Of a DNA stretch of 64,000 nucleotides, positions 22,775 through 31,707 are shown in pieces; positions within the stretch are counted from its first letter, which is position 1, and every line of letters starts with the position of its first letter. The DNA comes from Pyrinomonadaceae bacterium MAG19_C2-C3 (GTDB taxonomy: Bacteria > Acidobacteriota > Blastocatellia > Pyrinomonadales > Pyrinomonadaceae). Under the pieces are notes generated by a model. The model saw only the letters and a list, made by a program, of their open reading frames with translations. It was not told the DNA's origin and searched no databases. Made by a program: the position numbers and the translations under genes. The DNA lies in the NCBI GenBank assembly GCA_024330265.1, contig JANDLT010000018.1:1-64000 (forward strand), in the 5' to 3' direction.

Positions 22775-25477
22775 TTAACTCAATATGCGCTCAACTACCG
22801 CATAACTTTCTTTCAAAGCATCGCCCAACTTATCAACATCACTCCCGCCGCCTTCCGCCATGTCAGCGCGTCCGCCGCCTTTGCCGCCGATGATGGGCGC
22901 GAGATGTTTGATGATGTCGCCCGCCTTGATTCGATTTTGCAAGTCAGGCGAGACGCGGACGATGAGCGATGCTTTGCCTTCGCCTTTGCGACCCAAGATG
23001 ACGATGCCGGATTTCAGACGCGCCAAGAGCGTGTCCGACAGTTGCCGCAAAGCGTTCGCGTCCAACTCGCTCGCTTCACGCGCCAAGATTTTTATGCCTT
23101 TGACTTCGCGCGCTTCCACATCATTCGCGCCGCCGGATGAAACGCCCGTCGCTAATTTAAGACGCAATTCTTCTGTCTCTTTGCGCGTGCGTTTCAATTC
23201 TTCTTGCAGGCGTTCGACGACTTGCGGCAACGCCTCGCGCGTCGTGCGAAGCTGCGCGGCAAGTTGATTTAACATTTCTTCATCTTCACTGAAACGCTTG
23301 TAAGCATCCGCGCCCGTTATCGCTTCGACTCTCCGCACGCCCGATGCCACCGCTTCATCGCGGATTAACTTAAACGCCCCGATGTCGCCCGATGCGCGAA
23401 CGTGCGTCCCGCCGCAAAGCTCTTTTGAGAACTCACCAAGCGACACGACGCGCACTTTGTCGCCGTACTTCTCACCGAACAGAGCCATCGCCCCACTCTT
23501 CATCGCTTCATCCACAGGCATCACATTCGTTTCAACGCCCGTGTTCTTCAAGACGTTTTCGTTGACGAGAGTTTCAATCTGTTCGAGTTCTTCCGCGCTC
23601 AAAGATTGAAAATGCGCGAAGTCAAAACGCAGACGATTCGGCGCGACGAGTGAACCTGCTTGCTTGACGTGCGTTCCCAGAACATCGCGCAATGCGGCGT
23701 GCAAAAGATGCGTCGCGGTGTGATTACGACGAATCGCATCACGCCTTGAAGCATCAACGAACGCATTAAGCTTCGTTCCCATTCGCAACATGCCGCGTTC
23801 GACTTTCACTTGATGCGTGTTCAAACCGCGCACCGGCGCGAACGTGTTTTCGACAATGACGAACACGCTTTCGCCTGCCTCCGCGTCACTCGAAACCAAG
23901 TGTCCCGTGTCGCCGACTTGCCCGCCCGCTTCGGCGTAAAATGGTGTGCGATTCAAGATGACTTCGCCCGCTTCTCCGGCGTTCAAACTTTCAACTTCCG
24001 CGCCGTCTTTAATCAACGCGACGACTTCGCACGCTTCCGCGCTTGTCGTCGTATAACCCAAAAACTCAACCACGCCGTCGCGCTCAAACACACGTTGATA
24101 AACCGGATTCCCTTTTGCCGTTTGGGTCGCCTTCACACTCCCGCCCGATGCTTGAAGTTCAGCCAGAGCAACGTCAAACTCGCGCATGAAATCATCTTCC
24201 GGGATATCAAAACCGCGTTCTTCCAACCCGACGCGAATCAAATCTCGCGGCGTGCCGAAGGTGTCATAAAGCCGCGCCAACTCTTTATAATCAACCGCGC
24301 TCTCGTTCTCTTGACTCGTCCCGCCAACCGCCGCGCGACTGGCAAACATCTCATCCAACTTGCCCAAACCAACGGTCAACGTCGAACCGAAACGACGTTC
24401 CTCCGCGCGCACAATCTTTTCAATCACCGCCCGCGAAGTCTCAAGCTCGGGGTACGCCCCGCGCATCATCTTGATGACTTTATCCGTGACCTTATAGAAA
24501 AACTCGCCGTCCAACTTCAGCGCGTGATGACCTTGATAAATCGCCCGCCGCATGATTTTTCGCAACACATAATTTCGCCCTTCATTGCCCGGAATTATCC
24601 CGTCGGCAATCGCAAACGCCGTACATCGCGCGTGGTCGGCGATAACCCGCATCGCAAAACCCGCTTGGCTCTCATACTCATACCCAATGCCCGATAGCTC
24701 GCCCGCATAATCCACCAGCGGCTTCAACAAATCCGTGTCGTAGTTCGTCGTCGCGTTTTGTAAAATCGCCGCCAGCCGCTCGAAGCCAAGCCCTGTATCA
24801 ACCGAAGGCGCGGGAAGCGGTGTCAATGTTCCATCAGCCGCGCGCTCGAATTGCATAAAGACGAGATTGTAAAACTCCAGCGTCATGTCCGTGCCGACAA
24901 GTCCAACGCGATTCTGCGCCGGGTCTTCCGGGTTCTCCCCGCGATAGTAATGAATCTCGCTACACGGACCGCACGGACCTGTATCGCCCATCTGCCAAAA
25001 ATTATCTTGTGCGCCGAGCCGGACAATTCTTTCCGGTGATAAACCCTGCTCAATCCACAACTGCGCCGCTTCGTCGTCTTGCTCATAAACCGAAACCCAG
25101 AGACGTTCGAGCGGCAACTTATAAACATCCAGCAACAACTCCCACGCGAACCGTATTGCCTCACGCTTGAAGTAATCGCCAAACGAAAAATTACCCAACA
25201 TCTCAAAAAACGTTTGGTGTCTGGCGGTCTTCCCGACATCATCCAAATCATTATGCTTCCCGCCCGCGCGTATGCACTTCTGCGATGAGACGGCGCGCGT
25301 ATAACTCCGCTTTTCCGCCCCCGTGAACACATCCTTAAACTGATTCATGCCCGCGTTGGCAAACAACAACGTCGGGTCATTCACAGGCAACAGCGGCGAC
25401 GACGGCACGCGCGTGTGTCCGTTCACTTCAAAGTATTTCAAAAACAGTTCTCTGATTTCGTTTCCGGTCATTTCCAT
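22775..25477 (-). CDS. alaS: Alanyl-tRNA synthetase
   Basis: This is a full-length class II aminoacyl-tRNA synthetase of 900 residues that charges tRNA-Ala. The catalytic core starts RELFLKYFEVNGHTRVPSSPL and includes FANAGMNQFKDVF. The editing domain has zinc-binding HTATHLLHAALR and CGGTHV, and the C-Ala domain shows GGKGGGRADMAEGGG near the end. It starts at ATG 25477, with an in-frame ATG two codons later. The DUF433-type gene and recX lie upstream on the same strand with short gaps; alaS next to recX is a common arrangement. Confidence 0.97.
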   Translation of the reverse strand: MEMTGNEIRELFLKYFEVNGHTRVPSSPLLPVNDPTLLFANAGMNQFKDVFTGAEKRSYTRAVSSQKCIRAGGKHNDLDDVGKTARHQTFFEMLGNFSFGDYFKREAIRFAWELLLDVYKLPLERLWVSVYEQDDEAAQLWIEQGLSPERIVRLGAQDNFWQMGDTGPCGPCSEIHYYRGENPEDPAQNRVGLVGTDMTLEFYNLVFMQFERAADGTLTPLPAPSVDTGLGFERLAAILQNATTNYDTDLLKPLVDYAGELSGIGYEYESQAGFAMRVIADHARCTAFAIADGIIPGNEGRNYVLRKIMRRAIYQGHHALKLDGEFFYKVTDKVIKMMRGAYPELETSRAVIEKIVRAEERRFGSTLTVGLGKLDEMFASRAAVGGTSQENESAVDYKELARLYDTFGTPRDLIRVGLEERGFDIPEDDFMREFDVALAELQASGGSVKATQTAKGNPVYQRVFERDGVVEFLGYTTTSAEACEVVALIKDGAEVESLNAGEAGEVILNRTPFYAEAGGQVGDTGHLVSSDAEAGESVFVIVENTFAPVRGLNTHQVKVERGMLRMGTKLNAFVDASRRDAIRRNHTATHLLHAALRDVLGTHVKQAGSLVAPNRLRFDFAHFQSLSAEELEQIETLVNENVLKNTGVETNVMPVDEAMKSGAMALFGEKYGDKVRVVSLGEFSKELCGGTHVRASGDIGAFKLIRDEAVASGVRRVEAITGADAYKRFSEDEEMLNQLAAQLRTTREALPQVVERLQEELKRTRKETEELRLKLATGVSSGGANDVEAREVKGIKILAREASELDANALRQLSDTLLARLKSGIVILGRKGEGKASLIVRVSPDLQNRIKAGDIIKHLAPIIGGKGGGRADMAEGGGSDVDKLGDALKESYAVVERILS

Positions 25478-25506
25478 AATTCACTTTCAATACTTGTTTT
25501 GATTGC

Positions 25507-26070
25507 TTAATCAAGAGTTTTCTCTGAGATTGAATCAAGCAACCGCTCACCTTCTGACTTTTGTTTTATCCATCGTAGAAACGGCTTTACTTCGCGCGGC
25601 ACTTTCGGAACTTTCCAGCCGTAATGCGTGCTGTGAAAAATGAAACCGCTTCTTATCAGAGTTTCTACTTTAGTCCATTGTTTGATATTTGTTTGCTTCG
25701 GTGCTTTGAACGCTACGCCCATCATCCACATACGGCTTCGACACTGTGGACAAAACCGCTCACGATCTAATTCTCGTGGGCGCAAATAAGGAATAGTCTG
25801 CTTATAGGTTTTGCGACAGTTGAAGCAAGCGTATTGCATCTTCCAAAACTTTTTGCGCGGATAGTCATTCATATATCTGTAATTAAGCGGTAGCTCTAAC
25901 GTAGCCATAACCGCTTCGCGTGACAAACGTGGATGCGCGTAAAGTATTTGGTCAATACTCTCACCGCGCGCCAACTTTTCTAGCACAAGTTTAACCTTGA
26001 TGCGCGTACCCGCAATTGTGGGTTTTACATCCATGATGTTCGGATTGCTTTCGACCAACTTGTTTCTCAT
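25507..26070 (-). CDS. DUF433 domain fused to a zinc-ribbon-like domain
   Basis: The 187-residue protein (start ATG 26070, with AGGA 9 bases upstream; an ATG at 26097 overlaps recX) opens with a DUF433-like segment. VKPTIAGTRIKVKLVLEKLARGESIDQIL through HPRLSREAVMATLEL covers about residues 15-62. DUF433 proteins are small winged-helix-type factors often found as antitoxins. The second half is unlike the usual toxin partner. It has two Cys pairs, CFNCRK and FCPQCRS, spaced about 25 residues apart as in a zinc ribbon, and then an unassigned basic C-terminus. The combination suggests a nucleic-acid-binding protein. No adjacent toxin is visible. It sits between recX and alaS. Confidence 0.7.
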   Translation of the reverse strand: MRNKLVESNPNIMDVKPTIAGTRIKVKLVLEKLARGESIDQILYAHPRLSREAVMATLELPLNYRYMNDYPRKKFWKMQYACFNCRKTYKQTIPYLRPRELDRERFCPQCRSRMWMMGVAFKAPKQTNIKQWTKVETLIRSGFIFHSTHYGWKVPKVPREVKPFLRWIKQKSEGERLLDSISEKTLD

Positions 26071-26080
26071 AGCCTTTATC

Positions 26081-26686
26081 CTAAACCGTTTCGTCATCTT
26101 CCGTCACTTCGTTCGCCGCCCGCACGCGATTCGCTATCAAGTCGTAAGAAAACCCGCGCCGCATCAGGTAATCGTAAAGGCGTTTCTGCGCGGCTCTGTC
26201 GGTGGGCGCGCCTTTGGTTCTCGTATAGCGCGTGATGGCTTCGTCGAGTAAATCGCTTTCCGGTGTTTCATCGAAAACTTTGTCGAGTGCTTGGGCGGCG
26301 GTTTCGCGGTCAATCTTTTTGCGAGTTAAGTCCATCGCCACGCGCGAGCGTCCCATAGGTTTTTGGCGGACGCGGGAGGCGGCGAAGCTTTCCGCAAATT
26401 GTGCATCGTCGAGATACTTGTGTTCCTTCAATTTGTCGAGCGCGGCTTCGACGGCTTCGGGCGTCGCCCATTCTTTTTCCGATAATCTGTCGCGCAGTTC
26501 GCCGATTGAGCGCGGCTTGGCGGCGAGCAGATTGACGGCGCGTTGGAGAGTGCGTTTGCGCGTTTTTTCGGGGTCAACCGTGCGGCGCGTGCGGTCTTCT
26601 TCAAGGATGATGTCGGCGTTAATCTGGCGCGTGGACTTTGGTTCGCGTCGCTTGAAGACTTTGGGTTTGCGGTGGTTCGTGTTCAT
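26081..26686 (-). CDS. recX: Regulatory protein RecX
   Basis: The 201-residue protein has a basic N-terminal extension (about 55 residues) and then RecX tandem helical repeats. These run from AVNLLAAKPRSIGELRDRLSEKE, HKYLDDAQFAESFAASRVRQ and MGRSRVAMDLTRKKIDRETAAQAL to KRLYDYLMRRGFSYDLIANRV. RecX binds RecA filaments and limits recombinase activity in the cytoplasm. recA is not in the window. It is the first gene of a minus-strand run recX, DUF433-type gene, alaS, and is divergent from truB across 91 bases. Confidence 0.9.
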   Translation of the reverse strand: MNTNHRKPKVFKRREPKSTRQINADIILEEDRTRRTVDPEKTRKRTLQRAVNLLAAKPRSIGELRDRLSEKEWATPEAVEAALDKLKEHKYLDDAQFAESFAASRVRQKPMGRSRVAMDLTRKKIDRETAAQALDKVFDETPESDLLDEAITRYTRTKGAPTDRAAQKRLYDYLMRRGFSYDLIANRVRAANEVTEDDETV

Positions 26687-26777
26687 CGGATTTCGATTTT
26701 AACCGACAACGCGAAACCGCGTCACAGGTGACAGGCAATTTGCATAGACGGCGCGGGCGTGGATAATCGAAAGCGAG

Positions 26778-27782
26778 ATGAGCAAAGCTAAACGAAACGA
26801 TTCAGGCATGAGCGGAATCCTGATTCTCGATAAACCTGCGGGCGTAACTTCGCATGATTGCGTCAGCCGTGTGCGCCGCATATACAGCACGCGGCGCGTC
26901 GGGCATACGGGGACGCTCGACCCTTTTGCGACCGGCGTACTGGTGATGCTTCTGGGACACGCGACCAGACTCGCGCAGTTCTTAGCCACCGATGTCAAAG
27001 AGTATCAAGCCGTGATTCGCTTCGGGTTTAAGACCGCGACCGGAGATTTGACGGGCGCACGAATTGACGACGGAGAGACATTGAATCTTGAAACATTGAA
27101 CATCGAACGTATCAAAGAACAGATGCTTGAGATGACGGGTGTGCAGACGCAAACGCCGCCGATGTATTCGGCGAAGAAGATTGACGGTGTGAAGTTGTAT
27201 GAACTCGCCAGACAAGGGATTGAGGTTGAGCGAAAGGCGGTTGAGATTTGTGTGAGTGAGTTTGAGTTGATGGAATATGTTGACCGCAGAGATGCGGAGG
27301 ACACAGAGGAAGCGCAAAGGTTTATTAAGTTTAATGATGATGGAACGTGCGATGCGCGTGTGCGCGTGGTGTGTTCGGCGGGAACGTATATTCGCGTGCT
27401 GGCGGAAGATTTGGGAGCGCGTCTAAACGCCGGAGCGCACCTTGTGGAACTTCGCCGGACACGCGCCGGAGCTTTCGACATTCATCAGTCTCGTGCGTTC
27501 GATGAACTCGCGCGACTCGCGGAAACGGGAGCGGAGAGTCGGGCTTTGTTGGGATTAGATGATGCGCTTCCCGAACTGCCGCGCGTGCCTCTCGGTACGG
27601 ATGATGTGCGGCGCGTTCATCACGGCGCGTCGCTTCGCGTCGAAGATTCAACGCTCGGTGACGGAGCGCATGTCCGGCTCACGGATGATAAAAACGGACT
27701 CGTCGCCGTCGGAATATATGACGGCACGCGGCAAACGATCCAGCCGCGCGTGTTGCTTGTGCCGCAGAACGATTCCGCATAG
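26778..27782 (+). CDS. truB: tRNA pseudouridine(55) synthase
   Basis: TruB converts U55 in the T-loop of tRNAs to pseudouridine. The 334 residues include ILILDKPAGVTSHD, the catalytic GHTGTLDP with D48, GFKTATGDLTG, PPMYSAKKIDGVKLYELAR and the C-terminal SAGTYIRVLAEDLG. The protein is slightly longer than usual. Residues about 169-181 (DRRDAEDTEEAQR) are encoded by a CGCAGAGATGCGGAGG-type word repeat, and residues 101-109 by a TTGAA-rich word. This suggests repeats captured in frame at surface loops. GAAAGCGAG precedes the ATG. The gene is followed by the promoter of prkA. Confidence 0.94.
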   Translation: MSKAKRNDSGMSGILILDKPAGVTSHDCVSRVRRIYSTRRVGHTGTLDPFATGVLVMLLGHATRLAQFLATDVKEYQAVIRFGFKTATGDLTGARIDDGETLNLETLNIERIKEQMLEMTGVQTQTPPMYSAKKIDGVKLYELARQGIEVERKAVEICVSEFELMEYVDRRDAEDTEEAQRFIKFNDDGTCDARVRVVCSAGTYIRVLAEDLGARLNAGAHLVELRRTRAGAFDIHQSRAFDELARLAETGAESRALLGLDDALPELPRVPLGTDDVRRVHHGASLRVEDSTLGDGAHVRLTDDKNGLVAVGIYDGTRQTIQPRVLLVPQNDSA

Positions 27783-27813
27783 ATGATTGACGAACGGGTG
27801 AAACCGCGTGTGT

Positions 27814-27819
27814 TATAAT
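27814..27819 (+). promoter_or_regulatory. Perfect -10 box (TATAAT) upstream of prkA
   Basis: A consensus TATAAT lies 172 bases before the prkA ATG. A TTGACG upstream (27788-27793) is 20-21 bases away, longer than the optimal spacing, so the -35 element is uncertain. It implies a leader of about 165 bases with no recognised RNA motif. Confidence 0.5.
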
Positions 27820-27990
27820 CGCGGTTGTTCACGCGGAATTAAGCGACGTGAGTTTTTCAAATCCAAAGCAACCCGCACACGCGCCGCCGGACATCGAACA
27901 AGCGACAGCAAGAACAAGCATGTAAGGGCGTGGCATTTCCCACACGTCGTCCATTCAAACACACAGCCGAAAGAGGTTTTAATTAAGGCT

Positions 27991-29937
27991 ATGCACCAGC
28001 AGGATGGCAACACCAACAAACCCACCTTCGACATCAGCGAACGACTCGACGCGCATCGTCGTGAGCGTGAGCGTATAAACTGGTCTGGAACTTTCCGCGA
28101 CTACTTCGAGTTGGTCACGCAAAATCCGAGACTCGCCCAACTCTCGCACGCCCGCGTCAACGACATGATTCATCATGCCGGAACGGAGAAAATCAACGAA
28201 GGCGCACGCGACGAAACCACACGCTACAACTTCTTCGCCGAAGAACTCTACGGCATCGAAGAACCCATTGCGCGCATCGTCGAATACTTCAAATCGGCAG
28301 CCCAACGCCTCGAAGTTCGCAAGCGCATTTTGCTTCTCATGGGACCCGTCGGCGGTGGCAAATCCACCATCGTCACCTTGCTCAAACGCGGGCTTGAGGA
28401 TTGGACGCGAAACGATGCGGGCGCGGTCTTTGCGATAAAAGGCTGCCCGATGCACGAAGAACCTTTGCATCTGATTCCGGCGGAACTGCGCGCGGAAATC
28501 GAAAAGCATTACGGCATCTACATCGAAGGCGACCTCTGCCCGCAGTGTCGTTACAACCTCGAACACACCTATCAAGGACGGCATGAGGATGTCGCGGTCG
28601 AACGCATCGCCTTCTCGGAAAAAGAGCGCGTCGGCATCGGCACATTCTCGCCGTCAGACCCAAAATCACAAGACGTGACCGAACTGACGGGTTCGATTGA
28701 TTTATCAACCATCGGTGAAATCGGCGTGGAGAGCGACCCGCGTGCGTATCGTTTCGATGGTGAACTCAACATCGCCAATCGCGGCGTGATGGAGTTTATC
28801 GAGATGTTGAAGGTTGATGAGAAGTTTCTTTATTCGCTTCTTACCTTGTCGCAAGAACAGAACATCAAGACCGGACGCTTTGCGATGATTTACGCCGACG
28901 AAGTTATCCTTTCACACACGAACGAAAACGAGTACGCGGCATTCGCGGGCAATCGCAAAAGTGAAGCTTTGCAAGACCGCATCATCCTTGTGCGCGTGCC
29001 TTATAACTTGCGCGCCAAACAGGAGGAAAGAATTTACGACAAGCTGCTTCATCAATCGGAGGTCTTGCGTAACGTCCACATCGCACCGAACACGTTGCGC
29101 GTCGCGGCGATGTTCGCGGTGATGACCCGGCTCGAAGAACCGAAACGCCAGAGCGTTGACATCGTAAAGAAGATGAAGCTTTATGACGGTGAAGATGTCG
29201 AAGGTTATAAATCGAAAGACGTGCGCGAACTCAAAGATGAAACGGTGCGCGAAGGTATGGACGGGATTTCGCCGCGCTACATCATCAATCGTTTGTCCGG
29301 TGCGTTGGTCAAAGACGGCGTGACGTGCATCAATCCGATTGATGCTCTGCGCGCAATTAAAGACGGCTTCGAGCAGCACACTGGGATTAACGGTGAACAG
29401 CGCGAGAAGTATCTGAATCTGATTTCGATGGCGCGCAAGGAATACGACGAGATTGCGAAAACCGAAGTCCAACGCGCGTTCGTTTATTCGTTTGAAGACA
29501 TGGCGCGCACGCTCTGCAATAACTACCTCGATAACGTCGAAGCTTACTGCAATAAAGAGCGTATCAAAGACCCTATCACGGAAGATGATTTAGAGCCGGA
29601 CGAAGGTTTGATGCGTTCTATCGAAGAACAAATCGGCGTCTCGGACAACGCGAAAAACACGTTTCGGCAAGAGATTCTGATTCGCATTTCATCCTACGCG
29701 CGCAAAGGCAAACAGTTTGAATACCTGTCGCACGAACGCTTGAAGGAAGCGATTGAGAAGAAGATTTTTGCCGACCTAAAAGACGTGGTGAAGATAACGA
29801 CCTCCGTGAAATCGCCCGACCCAGACCAACTGCGCCGCATCAACGAAGTCATTGACCGCCTTGTGCGCGACCACGGTTATTGTCCTGTATGTGCCAATGA
29901 GTTATTGAGCTATGTCGGCACGCTTCTGTCAAGGTAG
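27991..29937 (+). CDS. prkA: PrkA/YeaG family serine protein kinase (AAA+)
   Basis: The 648-residue protein has the length of E. coli YeaG and B. subtilis PrkA. An N-terminal PrkA AAA domain carries the P-loop GPVGGGKST at residues 118-126 and a metal-like CxxC segment (DLCPQCRYNLEH). The C-terminal PrkA kinase domain follows. The frame is open to 27808, but I choose ATG 27991 because homology starts there and AAGG lies just upstream. PrkA/YeaG acts with YeaH and SpoVR-type proteins in stationary-phase and nitrogen-starvation responses; both partners are encoded downstream. It probably heads the operon from the -10 box at 27814. Confidence 0.94.
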   Translation: MHQQDGNTNKPTFDISERLDAHRRERERINWSGTFRDYFELVTQNPRLAQLSHARVNDMIHHAGTEKINEGARDETTRYNFFAEELYGIEEPIARIVEYFKSAAQRLEVRKRILLLMGPVGGGKSTIVTLLKRGLEDWTRNDAGAVFAIKGCPMHEEPLHLIPAELRAEIEKHYGIYIEGDLCPQCRYNLEHTYQGRHEDVAVERIAFSEKERVGIGTFSPSDPKSQDVTELTGSIDLSTIGEIGVESDPRAYRFDGELNIANRGVMEFIEMLKVDEKFLYSLLTLSQEQNIKTGRFAMIYADEVILSHTNENEYAAFAGNRKSEALQDRIILVRVPYNLRAKQEERIYDKLLHQSEVLRNVHIAPNTLRVAAMFAVMTRLEEPKRQSVDIVKKMKLYDGEDVEGYKSKDVRELKDETVREGMDGISPRYIINRLSGALVKDGVTCINPIDALRAIKDGFEQHTGINGEQREKYLNLISMARKEYDEIAKTEVQRAFVYSFEDMARTLCNNYLDNVEAYCNKERIKDPITEDDLEPDEGLMRSIEEQIGVSDNAKNTFRQEILIRISSYARKGKQFEYLSHERLKEAIEKKIFADLKDVVKITTSVKSPDPDQLRRINEVIDRLVRDHGYCPVCANELLSYVGTLLSR

Positions 29938-29951
29938 AGGAATAAACAATT

Positions 29952-30581
29952 ATGTCGGCACAACTCGAAACAACTTACATCACGGCGGAAGAATACTTGG
30001 CTCTGGAGCGCAAAGCGGAAACCAAAAGCAAGTATTACAACGGCGTGATATATGCGATGTCGGGCGCGCGTCGAAAGCACGTTCGCGTCGCCGGAAACAT
30101 TTCGCGCGAACTTGGTAACAAACTGATTGACCGCGATTGCGATGTTTATCAAAGTGATTTGCGCGTGTGCGTCAACCCACAAAGGGGTTTATACACTTAC
30201 CCCGATGTGATTGTGACGTGCGGTGAAGAAAGGTTTTTGGATAACGAGTTCGATACTTTGCTCAATCCAATCATTGTTTTTGAAGTCTTGTCGAAGCCAA
30301 CTGCAAGTTATGACCGCAACCAAAAGTTTGAACTCTATGGAGCAATCGAATCGCTGAAAGAGTATGTGCTGGTCGCGCAAGACCGCGCGAAGATTGAGCA
30401 TTTCGCACGCCAACCGAGCGGGCAATGGTTGATGACAATCGCGCAAGGTTTGGACGCGACCATCAAACTCGATGCGGTTGAGTGTGAGTTGTCGGCGCGT
30501 GAAGTTTATCGGCGCGTCGGTGTCAAAGAAGAACTGGCGAGTTTGAAAGACGAAGCCGACACGGAAGAACCGACAAGCTAA
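29952..30581 (+). CDS. Uma2 family (DUF820) putative endonuclease
   Basis: This is a 209-residue member of the Uma2 family, diverged from the one at 4233-4868. It starts with ITAEEYLALERKAETKSKYYNGVIYAMSG, followed by the core strands VYQSDLRVCVNPQRGLYTYPDVIVTCG and PIIVFEVLSKPTASYDRNQKFELY, which hold the presumed PD-(D/E)XK acidic residues. The C-terminus is acidic. It begins 14 bases after prkA and is probably co-transcribed. The insertion between prkA and yeaH is unusual. The biological role of Uma2 proteins is not established. Confidence 0.85.
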   Translation: MSAQLETTYITAEEYLALERKAETKSKYYNGVIYAMSGARRKHVRVAGNISRELGNKLIDRDCDVYQSDLRVCVNPQRGLYTYPDVIVTCGEERFLDNEFDTLLNPIIVFEVLSKPTASYDRNQKFELYGAIESLKEYVLVAQDRAKIEHFARQPSGQWLMTIAQGLDATIKLDAVECELSAREVYRRVGVKEELASLKDEADTEEPTS

Positions 30582-30591
30582 AAGTGTGCGA

Positions 30592-31644
30592 ATGAAGAAA
30601 CGATATTTGATTGCGGGTAGCTATGTGAGTTTGGGCGCGGCGTTGTGGTGGAAATTGAGCCGCCGCGATGAAGACGTGGCGTTCGACGAGTATAAGGATG
30701 TCCTTCATCACGTCGAACACTCGAAGTTTGCGACCATTGACGGCGTGCGCGTTCATTATCAGGAAGCGGGAGATGTGAACGCGCCGACGATTGTTTTAAT
30801 TCACGGCTTTACGGCTTCCAACTTTGTGTGGCGCGATGTGTTTCTGCCTCTGGCTGATGCTGGCTATCGGGTCATCGCACCGGACATCATCGGCTTCGGT
30901 TTCACCGAAAAACCGCGTGGGCATGAATACACGATTGACGCGCAAGCCCGCATGATAATCGGCTTGCTTGACGAATTAAAAATTGACCGCGCCACACTTG
31001 TCGGCAGTTCCTACGGTGGTGCGATTGCTTGTGTTTGCGCGTTGGACTTTGCGGAACGAATCGAGAAATTGGTGTTGGTCAGTCCCGTGACTAACGACGC
31101 GGTGAAGAATCAAAAGCTGTTGCGACTCGCGCGCGTACCGTTGATGGGTGATGCTTTGTCGCCTTTGATGTTGGGTTCAAAGACATTGATGCGCTTTCGC
31201 ATGAAGAAAGTTTATGCGCGCGGCGCGGGACCACTCCACAGCGTCGAACGAATGGAAGCCCATCACAGACCTTTGCGAACGGCGGCGGCGCAACGCGCGT
31301 TTATGAAAATCCTCAGACGTTGGAGCGCGAATCGAATTGAAGAACAAGCCGCGAATATCACGCATCCGACGCTTCTCGTGTGGGGTGAAAAGGATTTAGA
31401 TGTGCCGCTGAAAAACGCCGCACCGATGTTGGAGCGAATGCCGAACGCGCGTCTCGTCGTCTTCAAAAACTGCGGACACTTACCGCAAGAAGAATTTGCA
31501 CCTGACTTTGCGAAGTTGGTTGTCGAGTACTGTGAGGATAGATTGAACGTCCCGCTTGCGCCGGATGAATCGTTCAATGTTCCAAGTTCAATGTTCAACA
31601 TCGCGCCCGCGACTTCGCCGTTGAATCTTGAACTCGGAACATAA
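30592..31644 (+). CDS. Alpha/beta-fold hydrolase
   Basis: The 350-residue protein has an N-terminal hydrophobic segment (YLIAGSYVSLGAALWW) that may anchor it. The alpha/beta hydrolase core contains the oxyanion HGFTASNFVWRD, the nucleophile elbow GSSYGG, an acidic residue in WGEKDLDVPL and the catalytic His in NCGHLPQEE. The substrate is unknown. The last 23 or so residues (from SFNVPSSMFNIAP) are encoded by TTCAATGTTC/TTGAATCTTGAAC word repeats that continue past the stop codon to about 31676, so the C-terminus appears repeat-derived. It starts at ATG 30592; a GTG two codons earlier is possible. Confidence 0.85.
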   Translation: MKKRYLIAGSYVSLGAALWWKLSRRDEDVAFDEYKDVLHHVEHSKFATIDGVRVHYQEAGDVNAPTIVLIHGFTASNFVWRDVFLPLADAGYRVIAPDIIGFGFTEKPRGHEYTIDAQARMIIGLLDELKIDRATLVGSSYGGAIACVCALDFAERIEKLVLVSPVTNDAVKNQKLLRLARVPLMGDALSPLMLGSKTLMRFRMKKVYARGAGPLHSVERMEAHHRPLRTAAAQRAFMKILRRWSANRIEEQAANITHPTLLVWGEKDLDVPLKNAAPMLERMPNARLVVFKNCGHLPQEEFAPDFAKLVVEYCEDRLNVPLAPDESFNVPSSMFNIAPATSPLNLELGT

Positions 31645-31707
31645 AGCGTCAAACATTGAACATCAAATCTTGAACCCGTTTCACCACACAAAGGACGCCG
31701 AAGCATT

